A stretch of 46,966 bases of DNA from Sphingopyxis sp. RIFCSPHIGHO2_12_FULL_65_19 (GCF_001830555.1 NZ_MIAM01000023.1:2843-49808), one strand, 5' to 3'; numbered from the stretch's first letter, positions 20,045 to 28,992 are shown. Notes: generated by a model from the sequence alone, not told the origin. Numbers and translations: made by a program.

Positions 20045-20117
20045 AACGTCCGCTCCCCACCCCAAAGCGGACACCGGCCCCGCTGAAAATCCGCTTTCCT
20101 GCATTGCGCCGCGGTGC
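20045..20117 (+). repeat. Composite dispersed repeat, copy at 20.1 kb
   Basis: AACGTCCGCTCCCCACCCC, CCAAAGCGGACA, an 18-base spacer and CGCTTTCCTGCATT. The first block recurs inverted at 16959-16977, and the last two recur with the same spacing at 17171-17225. Confidence 0.65.
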
Positions 20118-20281
20118 TCCAAACTGGTGGACGGAACCAATCGCATCCCCCATGCAGTGCCGACGGCGAGACACCGACGACCCAGGAATATTGCATCCGC
20201 GCGGTCGACATGGTCGGCGGCCCGGATCTGGACATCGTCCATTCGGCGCGCCGCGACGATGCGGCGCCGCTTAAAGCCTTA

Positions 20282-20332
20282 AAGCCACAAAGGACTCGGT
20301 TTGGCAGTGTCCTTAAGGGGATTTTGTGGCTT
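20282..20332. repeat. Inverted repeat at 3' end of the CNNM/CorC gene
   Basis: AAGCCACAAA (20282-20291) and TTTGTGGCTT (20323-20332) pair perfectly, and inside them AAGGAC/GTCCTT forms a second stem. The element starts 11 bases past the stop of the minus-strand gene and is homologous to 1849-1901, which sits in the same place relative to another minus-strand gene. Confidence 0.65.
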
Positions 20333-20342
20333 CAAGCCCTGC

Positions 20343-21665
20343 CTATTCGGCCTCATCGCCCTTCGGCTTGCTGATCTCGGTGACGAGCAGCTTGTCGATC
20401 TTGCGCCCGTCCATGTCGACGATCTCGAAACGCCAGCCCTTGTCGGTAAAGCGCTCGCCTTCCTTGGGCAGATGCTTCAGGATCGCGAGCGCATGGCCCG
20501 CTGCCGTCGCATAATCGCGATCGTCGCCAAGCTCGATCCCCAGCCGTTCGGCCATCTGATCGGCGGGCATCGACCCCGCGATCAACAGGCTGCCGTCCTC
20601 GCGCTCGACGACAAAGGGTTCGCTGCCGATATCCTGGTCCGACGCAAATTCGCCCGCGATCGCCGAAAGCAGGTCGGCGGGCGTCACCAGCCCGTCGAAA
20701 TGCCCATATTCGTCGTGGACGAGCAGCATCGGCACGTCGGCGGCGCGCAGCGCCTCGAGCGCGTCCATTGCGTCGATCTGGTCGTGGATGACCTTCGTCG
20801 GCCGCATCAATTGTTCAAGGTCGAGCGGCTCGCCGCGAAACAGCGCCGATGCGATATCGCGCGCCTGCACCACACCGACGATATCATCGACCGACCCGCG
20901 CGCGACGGGCAGGCGGCTGTGCGGCGATTCGACCAGCTTGTCGCGCACCCCGCGCGCGTCAAGCGCGACGTCGATCCAGTCGACATCCTTGCGCGGCGTC
21001 ATCACTTCGCGCACCGGGCGGTCGGCCAGGCGCACGACGCCCGAAATAATCGCACGCTCGCTTTCTTCGATCACGCCCGATTTCGACGCTTCGGCGACGA
21101 TCAGGTGCAATTCCTCGGCGGTCACGCGATCTTCCGATTCGCGATTGAGGCCCAGGATACGAAAGACCAGCGCCGAACTGGCATCGAGAAGCCAGACCAG
21201 CGGCGCGCCGATTTTCGACAGCCAATACATCATCGGCGCGACGATGATCGCGATCCGTTCGGGCGCGCGCAGCGCGAACTGCTTGGGCACCAGTTCGCCC
21301 GCGATCAACGAGGCATAGGTGGTGAGCGCGATGACGACGGCAAAGGCGACCGACAGCGCCGTCTCGGCGTCGAGGCCGAACAGCGCCTGCAGCCGCTCCG
21401 CCACCGGCTGGCCCAGGCTGGACCCCGAATAGGCGCCCGTCAGCACGCCGATCAAGGTGATGCCGACCTGGACCGTCGACAGGAATCGTCCGGGATCGGA
21501 GGCGAGTTGCCGTGCGATCTTGGCCCCGCGGCTTCCCCGCTTTTCCGCAGCCTGCAAACGCGGGGCACGCGACGAGACGATCGCAAGTTCGGACATGGCG
21601 AAAACGCCGTTGAGGAGGATGAGGATCAGGATGATCACCACATCCGACCAGGGAAAAGCGGTCAT
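20343..21665 (-). CDS. CNNM/CorC-type membrane protein with CBS domains (hemolysin family)
   Basis: 440 aa. Domain order is N-terminal DUF21/CNNM membrane region (residues 1-170, four hydrophobic segments including VVIILILILLNGVFAMSELA and VQVGITLIGVLTGAYSG, and the motif ELVPKQFALRAPE), a tandem CBS pair (about 210-330, with PVREVMTPRKDVDWI and SRLPVARGSVDDIVGVVQ) and a C-terminal CorC_HlyC domain (about 345-430). The family is linked to Mg2+/Co2+ transport or efflux in the inner membrane; the old hemolysin label is not informative. It is monocistronic. Confidence 0.93.
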   Translation of the reverse strand: MTAFPWSDVVIILILILLNGVFAMSELAIVSSRAPRLQAAEKRGSRGAKIARQLASDPGRFLSTVQVGITLIGVLTGAYSGSSLGQPVAERLQALFGLDAETALSVAFAVVIALTTYASLIAGELVPKQFALRAPERIAIIVAPMMYWLSKIGAPLVWLLDASSALVFRILGLNRESEDRVTAEELHLIVAEASKSGVIEESERAIISGVVRLADRPVREVMTPRKDVDWIDVALDARGVRDKLVESPHSRLPVARGSVDDIVGVVQARDIASALFRGEPLDLEQLMRPTKVIHDQIDAMDALEALRAADVPMLLVHDEYGHFDGLVTPADLLSAIAGEFASDQDIGSEPFVVEREDGSLLIAGSMPADQMAERLGIELGDDRDYATAAGHALAILKHLPKEGERFTDKGWRFEIVDMDGRKIDKLLVTEISKPKGDEAE

Positions 21666-21901
21666 GAGGGAGTCGTGGGCGGGGCGGTCATGCGGCGCGT
21701 CGGCGCCCGGCCCCTGTCAGCTTCGGTCATTTGCCCCCTATAAGCGAAAGGCGTCGCATTGCACAATGGCACGCGCCTGAACGCCCGGCTCAGCCGTCAT
21801 TCAGTCAAATTCTGGAACCAGATCGTCGGCCATATGTTATCGGCAAGCAAGGGCGGCGTGCAGAGGACCAGAGGCATCCGCCGGATAAAGGGAGCGAACG
21901 A

Positions 21902-22591
21902 ATGAACAGCAAGATGATCAAGCTCACGATTTTGACGAGCATCGGCGCCATGGCGCTGACCGGCTGCGTCACCGACCCGGTGACGGGCGAGCGCAAGATA
22001 TCGAAGGCCGCGATCGGCGGCGTCGGCGGCGCATTGGGCGGTTATCTGCTCGGCGACCTGATCGGCGGCAAGAACAGCCGGACCGAGGAAATCGTCGGCG
22101 CTGGCATCGGTGCCGTCGCGGGCGCCGGCGTCGGCTATTATATGGACCAGCAGGAAAAGAAGCTGCGCGAACGCACCGCGGGCACCGGCATCGACGTCGA
22201 ACGCCAGGGCGACCAGCTGGTGCTGAACATGCCCGGCGACGTCACCTTCGACCTGAATAGCGCGATGGTGAAGTCGCAGTTCCGCAGCGCGCTCGACAAT
22301 GTCGCATCGACGCTCGCCGAATATCCGAGCACCTATATCGACGTTTATGGGCACACCGATTCGACCGGCAGCGAGAGCTATAACCAGGGCCTGTCCGAAC
22401 GCCGTGCCGCGTCGGTCGCCGACTATCTGGGCGGTCGCGGTATCCAGCGCGCGCGCATGGCGACGATGGGTTATGGCGAATCGCAGCTGAAATGCGCGCC
22501 CGAACAGAGCGAAGCCGATTATCAGTGCAACCGCCGCGTCGAAATCCGCATTGCGCCGGTGACGCAGGCCGACGTCAACGCGGCACAGTAA
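21902..22591 (+). CDS. OmpA-family lipoprotein with glycine zipper
   Basis: 229 aa from the ATG at 21902 (GGGAG nine bases upstream); longer in-frame starts have no signal peptide. Lipobox LTGC at residues 16-19 of a clean lipoprotein signal. Residues about 38-75 form a glycine-zipper membrane segment (GGVGGALGGYLLGDLIGG, GAGIGAVAGAGVGYY). The C-terminal OmpA-like domain (about 105-225) binds peptidoglycan: VYGHTDSTGSESYNQGLSER and the RRVEIRI end, with a Cys pair (LKCAPEQSEADYQCNRR). It anchors the outer membrane to the cell wall, like YiaD/Pal proteins. It is followed by a strong terminator. Confidence 0.93.
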   Translation: MNSKMIKLTILTSIGAMALTGCVTDPVTGERKISKAAIGGVGGALGGYLLGDLIGGKNSRTEEIVGAGIGAVAGAGVGYYMDQQEKKLRERTAGTGIDVERQGDQLVLNMPGDVTFDLNSAMVKSQFRSALDNVASTLAEYPSTYIDVYGHTDSTGSESYNQGLSERRAASVADYLGGRGIQRARMATMGYGESQLKCAPEQSEADYQCNRRVEIRIAPVTQADVNAAQ

Positions 22592-22614
22592 GTTCCATTC
22601 CCGTGGAAACGAAA

Positions 22615-22642
22615 GGGCGTCGCCGGAAGGCGGCGCCCTTTT
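22615..22642. terminator. Intrinsic terminator between convergent genes
   Basis: GGGCGTCGCC (22615-22624), tetraloop GGAA, GGCGGCGCCC (22629-22638) with one G-T pair, then TTTT; AAA precedes the stem on the other side. It lies 23 bases after the OmpA-like stop and five bases beyond the marC stop, so it may serve both. Confidence 0.88.
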
Positions 22643-22646
22643 CGCA

Positions 22647-23273
22647 TCAGCCGAGGTTGAAGCTCGCCTTCACCCCGTCGATGACGAACTGCGCGGCGAG
22701 CGCGGCCAGCAGGACACCGAGCAGGCGGGTGATCACCGCTTCACCCTTGTTGCCGATAATCCGCATCAAAGGTCCGGCCGCCAGCAGCGCGCCCAGCGTC
22801 AACAACAGCACGAGCAGCAAAGCCCCGAAAATGACGAAGGCGCGGTCGATCCCGTTGTTCTGCGACACGAGCAGCATCACCGACGCGATCGATCCCGGCC
22901 CGGCGAGCATCGGCATCGCCATCGGGAACACCGACACATCCTCGATTTCGGGGGTCGCCATGACCTTTTCAGCACGTTGTTCGCGGCGCTCGGTGCGCTT
23001 TTCAAACACCATGTCGATCGCGATGATGAACAGCATGATCCCGCCGGCGATGCGGAAACTGTCGAGGTCGATGTGAAGGAAGCTGAGCAACGCTTCGCCG
23101 AACATCGCGAAAAAGACGAGGATAAGGCCCGCGATAATCGTTGCGCGGATCGCCATGGAACGGCGCTGCGCCGCGCTCGCGCCGGTCGTCAGGCTGGCAT
23201 AGATCGGCGCGCACCCCGGCGGATCGATCACGACGAACAGCGTGACAAAGGCAGAGATGAAAAGGTCGATCAT
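22647..23273 (-). CDS. MarC family integral membrane protein
   Basis: 208 aa with six predicted membrane segments, the MarC/UPF0056 pattern: an N-terminal MIDLFISAFVTLFVVIDPPG, the central FRIAGGIMLFIIAIDMVFEK and MAMPMLAGPGSIASVMLLVS. The family was once linked to antibiotic resistance but its function is unproven. The start at 23273 overlaps the stop of the preceding lipoprotein gene (ATGA, 4 bases), so translation is coupled. It is the last gene of the minus-strand operon that begins at 26792. The longer open frame upstream is a shadow of that lipoprotein gene. Confidence 0.92.
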   Translation of the reverse strand: MIDLFISAFVTLFVVIDPPGCAPIYASLTTGASAAQRRSMAIRATIIAGLILVFFAMFGEALLSFLHIDLDSFRIAGGIMLFIIAIDMVFEKRTERREQRAEKVMATPEIEDVSVFPMAMPMLAGPGSIASVMLLVSQNNGIDRAFVIFGALLLVLLLTLGALLAAGPLMRIIGNKGEAVITRLLGVLLAALAAQFVIDGVKASFNLG

Positions 23274-23944
23274 GGCTGTTTCGGCGCCGCGACCTGGTCG
23301 TCGATTACGATTGCCATGTCCTTGCCATCCCACAGGCGGACCGTGACGCGGCGCGACTTGTCGGCACGAACGGTCGATGTCCAGCTGAGCGTCTGGTCGG
23401 CTGCCAGGCCGACCGCCATATAATCGCCCTCGCCGCCCGCTTCGATTGGCACCGCGGGACGCGATCCGCACACCGCCTGTTTCGATTCGATAAACTCGGG
23501 CGCTTCGCGGGGTGCCCCGAGCGCATCGCCATGATCGAGAACCCAACTGAGCTTGCCCTTCATCGGATCGCGCTGCCAGACCGTGGTGAAATAGCCGTTT
23601 TCCTGGCCCTTTTGCCACGCGCCGGTGGTGACGCCGATATTGCCGTCGCAGCTGACATAGACCGCATGGGGTTGCCACTTCACCGCTTCGACGGGGTCCT
23701 TTTGCGACGCCAGCCAGTCGCGCGCCTTCACCCGCTGCGGAACGAACATCACCGCGTCGGGATGCGCGGTTTCGCGAAACGCCGTCCATTGGCCCTTGTC
23801 CTGCGCCAGCCGCGCGAAACCGATTTCGGCGGCGACGAAGGCGCTGGGATTGGCCGCCAGCGGCCGGTTGCGGAACTCATCCCCCGGCCCCGCGCAGCCC
23901 GCAAGCATCGACAACCCAAGCGCGGCGATCAGCAGACGGCGCAT
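23270..23944 (-). CDS. Predicted lipoprotein, SnoaL/NTF2-like in part
   Basis: 224 aa from the ATG at 23944, which overlaps the folD stop by one base (TGATG). Lipobox LAGC near residue 17 of [17 protein letters not shown]. Residues about 35-145 (FVAAEIGFARLAQDKGQWTA, ETAHPDAVMFVPQRV, GVTTGAWQ, GYFTTVWQRDP, WVLDHGDAL) follow the strand and helix rhythm of NTF2-like DUF4440 proteins. The C-terminal part is beta-rich and unassigned (LSWTSTVRADKSRRVTVRLW). Its envelope role is unknown; position in the operon is fixed by overlapping codons on both sides. Confidence 0.78.
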   Translation of the reverse strand: MRRLLIAALGLSMLAGCAGPGDEFRNRPLAANPSAFVAAEIGFARLAQDKGQWTAFRETAHPDAVMFVPQRVKARDWLASQKDPVEAVKWQPHAVYVSCDGNIGVTTGAWQKGQENGYFTTVWQRDPMKGKLSWVLDHGDALGAPREAPEFIESKQAVCGSRPAVPIEAGGEGDYMAVGLAADQTLSWTSTVRADKSRRVTVRLWDGKDMAIVIDDQVAAPKQP

Positions 23945-24849
23945 CAAAAGCCCTCCGGATCGGCAAGACCCGCACGGCGATGTGCCGCGACGAGCGTGTT
24001 GCGGAGCAAGCAGGCAATGGTCATCGGGCCGACGCCGCCGGGAACCGGCGTGATCGCATCGGCGACCGATATCACGCTGTCATAATCGACATCGCCGACC
24101 AGCCGCCCCTTTGCAGCGCCCTCGACGGGCGGCAGGCGGTTGATGCCGACGTCGATCACGATCGCGCCAGGCTTGATCCAGTCGCCCTTGACCATTTCGG
24201 CGCGGCCCACGGCGGCGACGACGATATCCGCGCGGCGGACCAGATCGGGCAAATCCTTCGTCCGGCTGTGCGCCATGGTCACGGTCGCATTGGCGCCGAG
24301 CAACAACTGTCCCATCGGCTTGCCGACAAGGATCGATCGGCCGACGACAATCGCGTCCTTGCCCGACAGATCGCCGAGCCGGTCCTGCAACAGCAGCAAA
24401 CAGCCATAGGGGGTGCAAGGCACCATGCCGGGGATGCCGAGCGCGAGGCGCCCCGCGCTGACCGGGGTGAGCCCGTCGACATCCTTGTCGGGGTCGATCG
24501 TCGCAACCGCGGCCTGTTCGTCGAGATGGCCGGGCAGCGGCAGCTGGAGCAGGATGCCGTCGACGGCATCGTCGGCGTTAAGCTGCGCCAGCAACGCTTC
24601 GACCTGGTCCTGCGTCGCGGTCGCGGGCAGGCGATGCTCGAAGCTTTCCATGCCCGCGGCGACGGTCGCCTTGCCCTTCGACCCGACATACACCGCACTC
24701 GCCGGATCGTCGCCGACGAGCACGACGGCGAGGCCGGGCGCCCTGTTCGCCGCGGCACGGAAGGCCGGAACCGCATCGGCGATCCGTGCGCGCAAGCCCG
24801 CGGCAAACGCCTTGCCGTCAATCACCTGCGCCGCGGTTTCAACCGTCAT
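23944..24849 (-). CDS. folD: Methylenetetrahydrofolate dehydrogenase/cyclohydrolase
   Basis: 301 aa. A bifunctional cytosolic enzyme that interconverts 5,10-methylene-THF, methenyl-THF and 10-formyl-THF with NADP. Catalytic Tyr54 and Lys58 are in [11 protein letters not shown]; other signatures are [30 protein letters not shown] and [18 protein letters not shown]. The start codon at 24849 directly abuts the yggT stop (TAAATG), and its own stop overlaps the next start, so it is translated within one operon. Confidence 0.97.
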   Translation of the reverse strand: MTVETAAQVIDGKAFAAGLRARIADAVPAFRAAANRAPGLAVVLVGDDPASAVYVGSKGKATVAAGMESFEHRLPATATQDQVEALLAQLNADDAVDGILLQLPLPGHLDEQAAVATIDPDKDVDGLTPVSAGRLALGIPGMVPCTPYGCLLLLQDRLGDLSGKDAIVVGRSILVGKPMGQLLLGANATVTMAHSRTKDLPDLVRRADIVVAAVGRAEMVKGDWIKPGAIVIDVGINRLPPVEGAAKGRLVGDVDYDSVISVADAITPVPGGVGPMTIACLLRNTLVAAHRRAGLADPEGF

Positions 24850-25158
24850 TTAGGCGAGCCCGTTGGCGTAGGCGAAGGTCACAAGGTATTTCATAACCGG
24901 ACCTTGCAGGACCCAGATTATGACGATGACAAGCATCGGCGTCAGGTCGAGCCCGCCGAAATCCGGCATGATGCGCCGGAACGGGCGATAGAGCGGCTCC
25001 GTGATCCGTTCGAGCACATTCCACAGCTGCGCGACGAAATCATTGTGCGTGTTGATGACATTGAAGGCGATTAGCCACGATATCACCGCCTGCGCAATGA
25101 TGATCCAGAGCGCGACCTGAAGGAGAATGGCGATGATACCTAGAAGCATCAGGAACAA
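24850..25158 (-). CDS. YggT family membrane protein, probable TTG start
   Basis: 102 aa with two hydrophobic segments (LLGIIAILLQVALWIIIAQAVISWLI and LDLTPMLVIVIIWVLQGPVM) around the family motif ITEPLYRPFRRIMPDFGGLDLTP. YggT proteins are small inner-membrane proteins tied to osmotic tolerance and, in some species, cell division or c-type heme assembly. GGGAG at 25166-25170 is seven bases before the TTG at 25158 but 16 bases before the first ATG (25149), so TTG is preferred. It is 36 bases downstream of argB. Confidence 0.9.
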   Translation of the reverse strand: MFLMLLGIIAILLQVALWIIIAQAVISWLIAFNVINTHNDFVAQLWNVLERITEPLYRPFRRIMPDFGGLDLTPMLVIVIIWVLQGPVMKYLVTFAYANGLA

Positions 25159-25194
25159 GAATATTCTCCCAAAGTAAAAGTGGATTGTGTGCCT

Positions 25195-26103
25195 TTAGCG
25201 GTGAATGAGCGTGCCTGCACCCCTCGCGGTGAAAATTTCCAGCAGCATCGCGTGCGGGATGCGCCCGTCGAGGATGACCGCCGCCTCGACCCCCGCATCG
25301 ACCGCCGCGACGCAGGTTTCGACCTTGGGGATCATGCCGCCGGTAATCGTCCCGTCCGATTTCAATTCGTCGATCGCCGGACGGTCGAGGTCGGTGAGCA
25401 AAGCCCCCGATTTGTCGAGCACGCCCGCAACGTCGGTGAGCAGGAAGAAACGCTTCGCACCCAGCGCGCCCGCGATCGCGCCCGCCATCGTGTCGGCGTT
25501 GATATTATAGGTCGCGCCATCGGCGCCCAGCGCAACCGGCGCGACGATCGGGATGAAATTGTCCTTCGTCAGATTGACCAGGATCGTCGGATCGACCGCG
25601 ACCGGCTCACCCACAAAACCCAGGTCGACATGCCGCTCGATCCCCGAATTGGGGTCGGGCTGGGTGCGGCTGACCTTTTCGGCGAGCACAAGATTGGCGT
25701 CCTTGCCCGAAATGCCGACCGCGCGGCCGCCGAGCGCAGCGATCCAGCTGACGATTTCCTTGTTGATCTTGCCCGCCAGCACCATTTCGGCGACTTCGGC
25801 CGTTGCGGCGTCGGTGACGCGCAGCCCGCCGACAAAAGTCGATTCGATCCCGAGCTGTTTCAGCATCGCGCCGATCTGCGGCCCGCCGCCATGGACGACG
25901 ACCGGGTTGATACCGACGGCTTTCAGCAGCACGACATCCTCAGCGAAGTCGCGCTGCGCCTCGGGATCGCCCATCGCATGACCGCCATATTTGATCACGA
26001 AGGTCTCGCCGGCGTAGCGCTGCAGATAGGGCAGCGCCTCGACGAGCGTTTCGGCCTTGGCGAGCAGGTCGGGCATTTTTGAAGGATCGGTCACGGACAT
26101 CAT
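25195..26103 (-). CDS. argB: Acetylglutamate kinase
   Basis: 302 aa. It phosphorylates N-acetyl-L-glutamate, the second step of arginine synthesis. Amino acid kinase fold with [12 protein letters not shown] (Lys38), [11 protein letters not shown] (71-81), GGLRVTD and the C-terminal [17 protein letters not shown]. The N-terminal helix ahead of the first strand ([20 protein letters not shown]) is the extension found in hexameric, arginine-inhibited enzymes, so feedback inhibition is likely (known of the family, not shown here). The start is 26103 or 26100; the first overlaps the upstream stop as ATGA. Confidence 0.97.
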   Translation of the reverse strand: MMSVTDPSKMPDLLAKAETLVEALPYLQRYAGETFVIKYGGHAMGDPEAQRDFAEDVVLLKAVGINPVVVHGGGPQIGAMLKQLGIESTFVGGLRVTDAATAEVAEMVLAGKINKEIVSWIAALGGRAVGISGKDANLVLAEKVSRTQPDPNSGIERHVDLGFVGEPVAVDPTILVNLTKDNFIPIVAPVALGADGATYNINADTMAGAIAGALGAKRFFLLTDVAGVLDKSGALLTDLDRPAIDELKSDGTITGGMIPKVETCVAAVDAGVEAAVILDGRIPHAMLLEIFTARGAGTLIHR

Positions 26104-26792
26104 CCGGCGTCCTTCGTATCGAGGCCGCGGCCGAGCGCCACCAGCCCGGTGATCACGAAGGGAATGACGAGCACCGACAGGGCGACCTTGGCAAGCATCT
26201 GCCCGCCCATCAGGTTGGCAATCGGGAACACGCCATAAAAGGCGATGGTGACGAACAGCAAGGTGTCGACGATCTGGCTCAAGGCGCTGGCGATCGCGCC
26301 GCGGATCGCCAGCCAGGTTGATCCTGTGCCCGCACCCCCCAATGTATTTTCGGCACGCCCGCGCAGCTTGCTGAAGATCGTGACGTTGAGGAATTGCGAG
26401 GTGCCATAAGCGACGATCCCTGCCGCCATCAGGCGCGGGCTCTGACCGAGCACGGTGTTGAAGGCTGAAAGCCGGTCGGCTTGCATTTCGGGTGACGCGG
26501 GCAGCGCGAGAACCAGCGCGGTGAGCATGATCGACAGGATCAGCGGCACGAAACCCCAGAGCACGAGCCGGTTCGCGGTCGATTGGCCGTGAAGTTCGGA
26601 CACCGTACTCGACAGCGCGACGAGGATCAGGAACGGAAAGATCCCCGCCTCCACCGCCAGCCAGTCACCCAGAGCAACCTGTTTGTTCCCCAGCACCCCG
26701 GCGAGCACGACCATGCCGCCATAGATGATCGTGAAAAGGAACAGGGAGGGCGAGAGCGTGCGCGGCAGCGCCGCCGAAGTCGGTTCGGTCAT
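26100..26792 (-). CDS. yhhQ: Queuosine precursor transporter, VUT/YhhQ family
   Basis: 230 aa, polytopic membrane protein with about six hydrophobic segments ([58 protein letters not shown]). The SELHG block, the [17 protein letters not shown] segment and the [23 protein letters not shown] segment are family signatures. Members import a queuosine precursor such as preQ0 or preQ1 for tRNA modification; the exact substrate is not evident. It is the first gene of the minus-strand operon. GluQRS, which glutamylates queuosine in tRNA-Asp, is encoded at 34067-34924. Confidence 0.88.
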   Translation of the reverse strand: MTEPTSAALPRTLSPSLFLFTIIYGGMVVLAGVLGNKQVALGDWLAVEAGIFPFLILVALSSTVSELHGQSTANRLVLWGFVPLILSIMLTALVLALPASPEMQADRLSAFNTVLGQSPRLMAAGIVAYGTSQFLNVTIFSKLRGRAENTLGGAGTGSTWLAIRGAIASALSQIVDTLLFVTIAFYGVFPIANLMGGQMLAKVALSVLVIPFVITGLVALGRGLDTKDAG

Positions 26793-26907
26793 GCCGCCCG
26801 ATAGTCGGTTTTATCGGCGCTGGAAAGATGGGCGTGGCGCCGGCACTTGCCCCACCGCCAAAGCCCGCTAGACAAGGCGCAACAATTTGCGGGGGACGCA
26901 CGAATTT

Positions 26908-28248
26908 ATGGAAAGCCTGATTGGTCTGGTTGGAATTGTCGCGCTGCTCGCGATTGCCGTCCTGTTTTCGTCGAACCGCCGCTGGATCCGCCTGCGTGTC
27001 GTCATTCCCGCGTTCCTGCTTCAGGCCGGTTTTGCGCTGCTCGTGCTCGGCACCCCTTGGGGCCGTAACATCATTCAGGCGATGTCGAACGGCGTGTCGA
27101 ACCTGCTTGGCTACGCCAAGGCGGGGACCGATTTCATCTTTGGCCCGCTCGCCTCGCCCGAAATGGGTGCGAGCAGTTTTGCCATCGCGGCGCTGCCGGT
27201 CATCGTCTTTTTCGCCTCGCTGATTTCGATTCTCTATTACCTCGGCATCATGCAGTTGGTGATCAAATGGGTTGGCGGCGCGATCCAGAAAATAACCGGC
27301 ATCACCAAGGTCGAGAGCCTGGGCGCGGCGGCGAACATCTTTGTCGGCCAGTCCGAATCGCCGCTCGTCATTCGTCCCTATCTCGCCGGGCTGACCCCGC
27401 CGCAGCTGTTCACGATCATGACCGTCGGCATGGCCGGGGTCGCAGGGACCATATTGGGCGCCTATGCCAGCATGATCGGCGAACAATTGCTGCCCTATCT
27501 GCTCGCCGCCAGCTTCATGTCGGCGCCGGGTGGCATCTTGATGGCAAAAATCATGATGCCCGACGATCCCAAGGATCTGGGCATTGAGCCGGTGATAATG
27601 CCCGAGGCAAGCCATGACGAGGAAAAGCCCGCCAACATCCTGATGGCGGCGACGCAGGGTGCCCAGACCGGCGTCAAAATTGCCGTCGCGGTCGGGGCAA
27701 TGGTCCTGTCGTTTGTGGCTTTGGTCGCATTGGCGAACGGGCTGCTCGGCGGACTGGGCGAGATTTTCGGCCAGGAAGGCTGGTCGTTCCAGCGCGCGCT
27801 CGGCGCTGCAATGGCTCCCTTGATGTGGCTTGTCGGCGTGCCTTGGGAAGAAAGCCGCATCGTCGGCGGGCTGTTTGGCACCAAGATCGTTCTCAACGAG
27901 TTCGTGGCCTTCATCGACCTCGGCGCGGCGCAGGGGCAATTGTCGCCGGCCTCGGTTGCCATCGGCACTTTTGCCCTATGCGGCTTCGCAAATTTCCTGT
28001 CGATCGCCATCCAGATTGCGGTGACCGGCGGGCTGGCCCCGAACCAGCGTCCGGTGATCGCCAAGCTGGGGCTGAAGGCATTGCTGGCGGGCAGCCTGTC
28101 GAACCTGATGTCGGCGGCCCTCGCGGGGCTGATGCTGGGCATCGCCCCGCCGCTCGCGGCGCCCCCGCCGCCGGTGCCCACCGTTGCGCCGGCCGTCGAA
28201 GCGCCCGCGCCCGCATCGCCGTCTGCGCAGCCTGTCCAGGCGCCCTGA
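26908..28248 (+). CDS. Concentrative nucleoside transporter (NupC/CNT family)
   Basis: 446 aa from the ATG at 26908. Inner-membrane nucleoside symporter. The substrate and cation-site motifs are visible: KVESLGAAANIFVGQSESPL near residues 135-160, GTILGAYASMIG, PWEESRIVGGLFGTKIVLNEF and FALCGFANFLSIAIQIA. The N-terminal segments (LVGIVALLAIAVLFSSNRRWI) match the family. The last 35 residues are an unusual Pro/Ala tail (APPLAAPPPPVPTVAP and on), probably disordered. It is divergent from the yhhQ operon with 115 bases between starts, which must hold both promoters. Confidence 0.94.
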   Translation: MESLIGLVGIVALLAIAVLFSSNRRWIRLRVVIPAFLLQAGFALLVLGTPWGRNIIQAMSNGVSNLLGYAKAGTDFIFGPLASPEMGASSFAIAALPVIVFFASLISILYYLGIMQLVIKWVGGAIQKITGITKVESLGAAANIFVGQSESPLVIRPYLAGLTPPQLFTIMTVGMAGVAGTILGAYASMIGEQLLPYLLAASFMSAPGGILMAKIMMPDDPKDLGIEPVIMPEASHDEEKPANILMAATQGAQTGVKIAVAVGAMVLSFVALVALANGLLGGLGEIFGQEGWSFQRALGAAMAPLMWLVGVPWEESRIVGGLFGTKIVLNEFVAFIDLGAAQGQLSPASVAIGTFALCGFANFLSIAIQIAVTGGLAPNQRPVIAKLGLKALLAGSLSNLMSAALAGLMLGIAPPLAAPPPPVPTVAPAVEAPAPASPSAQPVQAP

Positions 28249-28363
28249 GCGGCCGCCAGATCGGCTCCCGACCGGGTGGGGAAAATTTGCAAGCCGCCCG
28301 CGAATGACGTAACTTTGCAGATATAACGAATCCCGGGCCGCGTTTGCACAAGGGGAGGTTGTC

Positions 28364-28981
28364 ATGAAATCTGTTTATCGTTGGTCGATCCTTGCCGCGG
28401 CGGCGTCGATGGGGGCGGGTTTCCTCGCCACATCGAACGCCCAGACCGTCGAAACCGAACGATTCCGCCCCGATCGCCCGCCCGAAGCCACCATTTATCG
28501 CGACGCCGGCTATCGCGGGCCGGCGGTGTTCATCGGCGAAGACAAGGCCAATCTGGGCCTCGCCTGGCCGGTCAATTCGATCCGTGTCGCCCAAGGACGC
28601 TGGCAGCTTTGCGAAAAGACGCGCTATCGCGGCAATTGCCGGACGGTCGATCGCGACACGCCGATGCTGAACAACGTCCTGCGCGGTCTGACGATCCAGT
28701 CGATCCGTCCGGTCGGGAACGGCGGCGGCTGGAACCCGAATCCGCCGGCCAACGATCAGGTCGCACGGGGCAATTTCGCCGAATTCCACACACAGCCGGC
28801 CGAGGGCAATTATCGCGTGCTGGCCTGCACCCGCGGTTCGGCGACGGCCAGTTGCGCGGCGCAGGCCGCCGACAATTGGTGCCGTTCGATCGGTTGGAAC
28901 GGGTCGGCGCGCGAACATATGGAAACCGTCAGCGGGCGGGTCTATCTCGCCGACGTGCTGTGCGTCCGCTCCGGATATTGA
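28364..28981 (+). CDS. Secreted beta/gamma-crystallin-like protein
   Basis: 205 aa. Signal peptide MKSVYRWSILAAAASMGAGF with cleavage near SNAQT. Residues about 40-118 form one beta/gamma-crystallin-like unit of two Greek-key motifs: ATIYRDAGYRGPAVFIGED, then WQLCEKTRYRGNCRTVDRD, closing with LTIQSIRPV. A Gly/Asn/Pro linker leads to a second domain with four Cys (RVLACTRG, ATASCAAQAADNWCRSIGW, LADVLCVRSGY), which I do not recognise. GGGGAGG seven bases upstream supports the ATG at 28364. A small MliC-like lipoprotein gene follows after 11 bases, so they probably form an envelope or stress pair. Confidence 0.82.
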   Translation: MKSVYRWSILAAAASMGAGFLATSNAQTVETERFRPDRPPEATIYRDAGYRGPAVFIGEDKANLGLAWPVNSIRVAQGRWQLCEKTRYRGNCRTVDRDTPMLNNVLRGLTIQSIRPVGNGGGWNPNPPANDQVARGNFAEFHTQPAEGNYRVLACTRGSATASCAAQAADNWCRSIGWNGSAREHMETVSGRVYLADVLCVRSGY

Positions 28982-28992
28982 GGAGACAGGCC

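Larger units (their letters stand above)
19740..20342. other. 603-bp intergenic region with repeats and a possible gene remnant
   Basis: It contains a 134-base composite palindrome (19906-20039), a second composite repeat (20045-20117) and a long-armed inverted repeat (20282-20332). Bases about 20157-20278 on the plus strand keep strong GC3 codon bias in one frame (residues SADGETPTTQEYCIRAVDMV and on) without a start or a plausible full gene, so they may be the remains of a lost coding sequence. No other gene is supported. Confidence 0.55.

Noticed and set aside
19861-20060. Possible CRISPR-like array from repeated CCTCCCC units
   Set aside because: Only two arms in inverted, not direct, orientation; no regular spacers and no cas genes.
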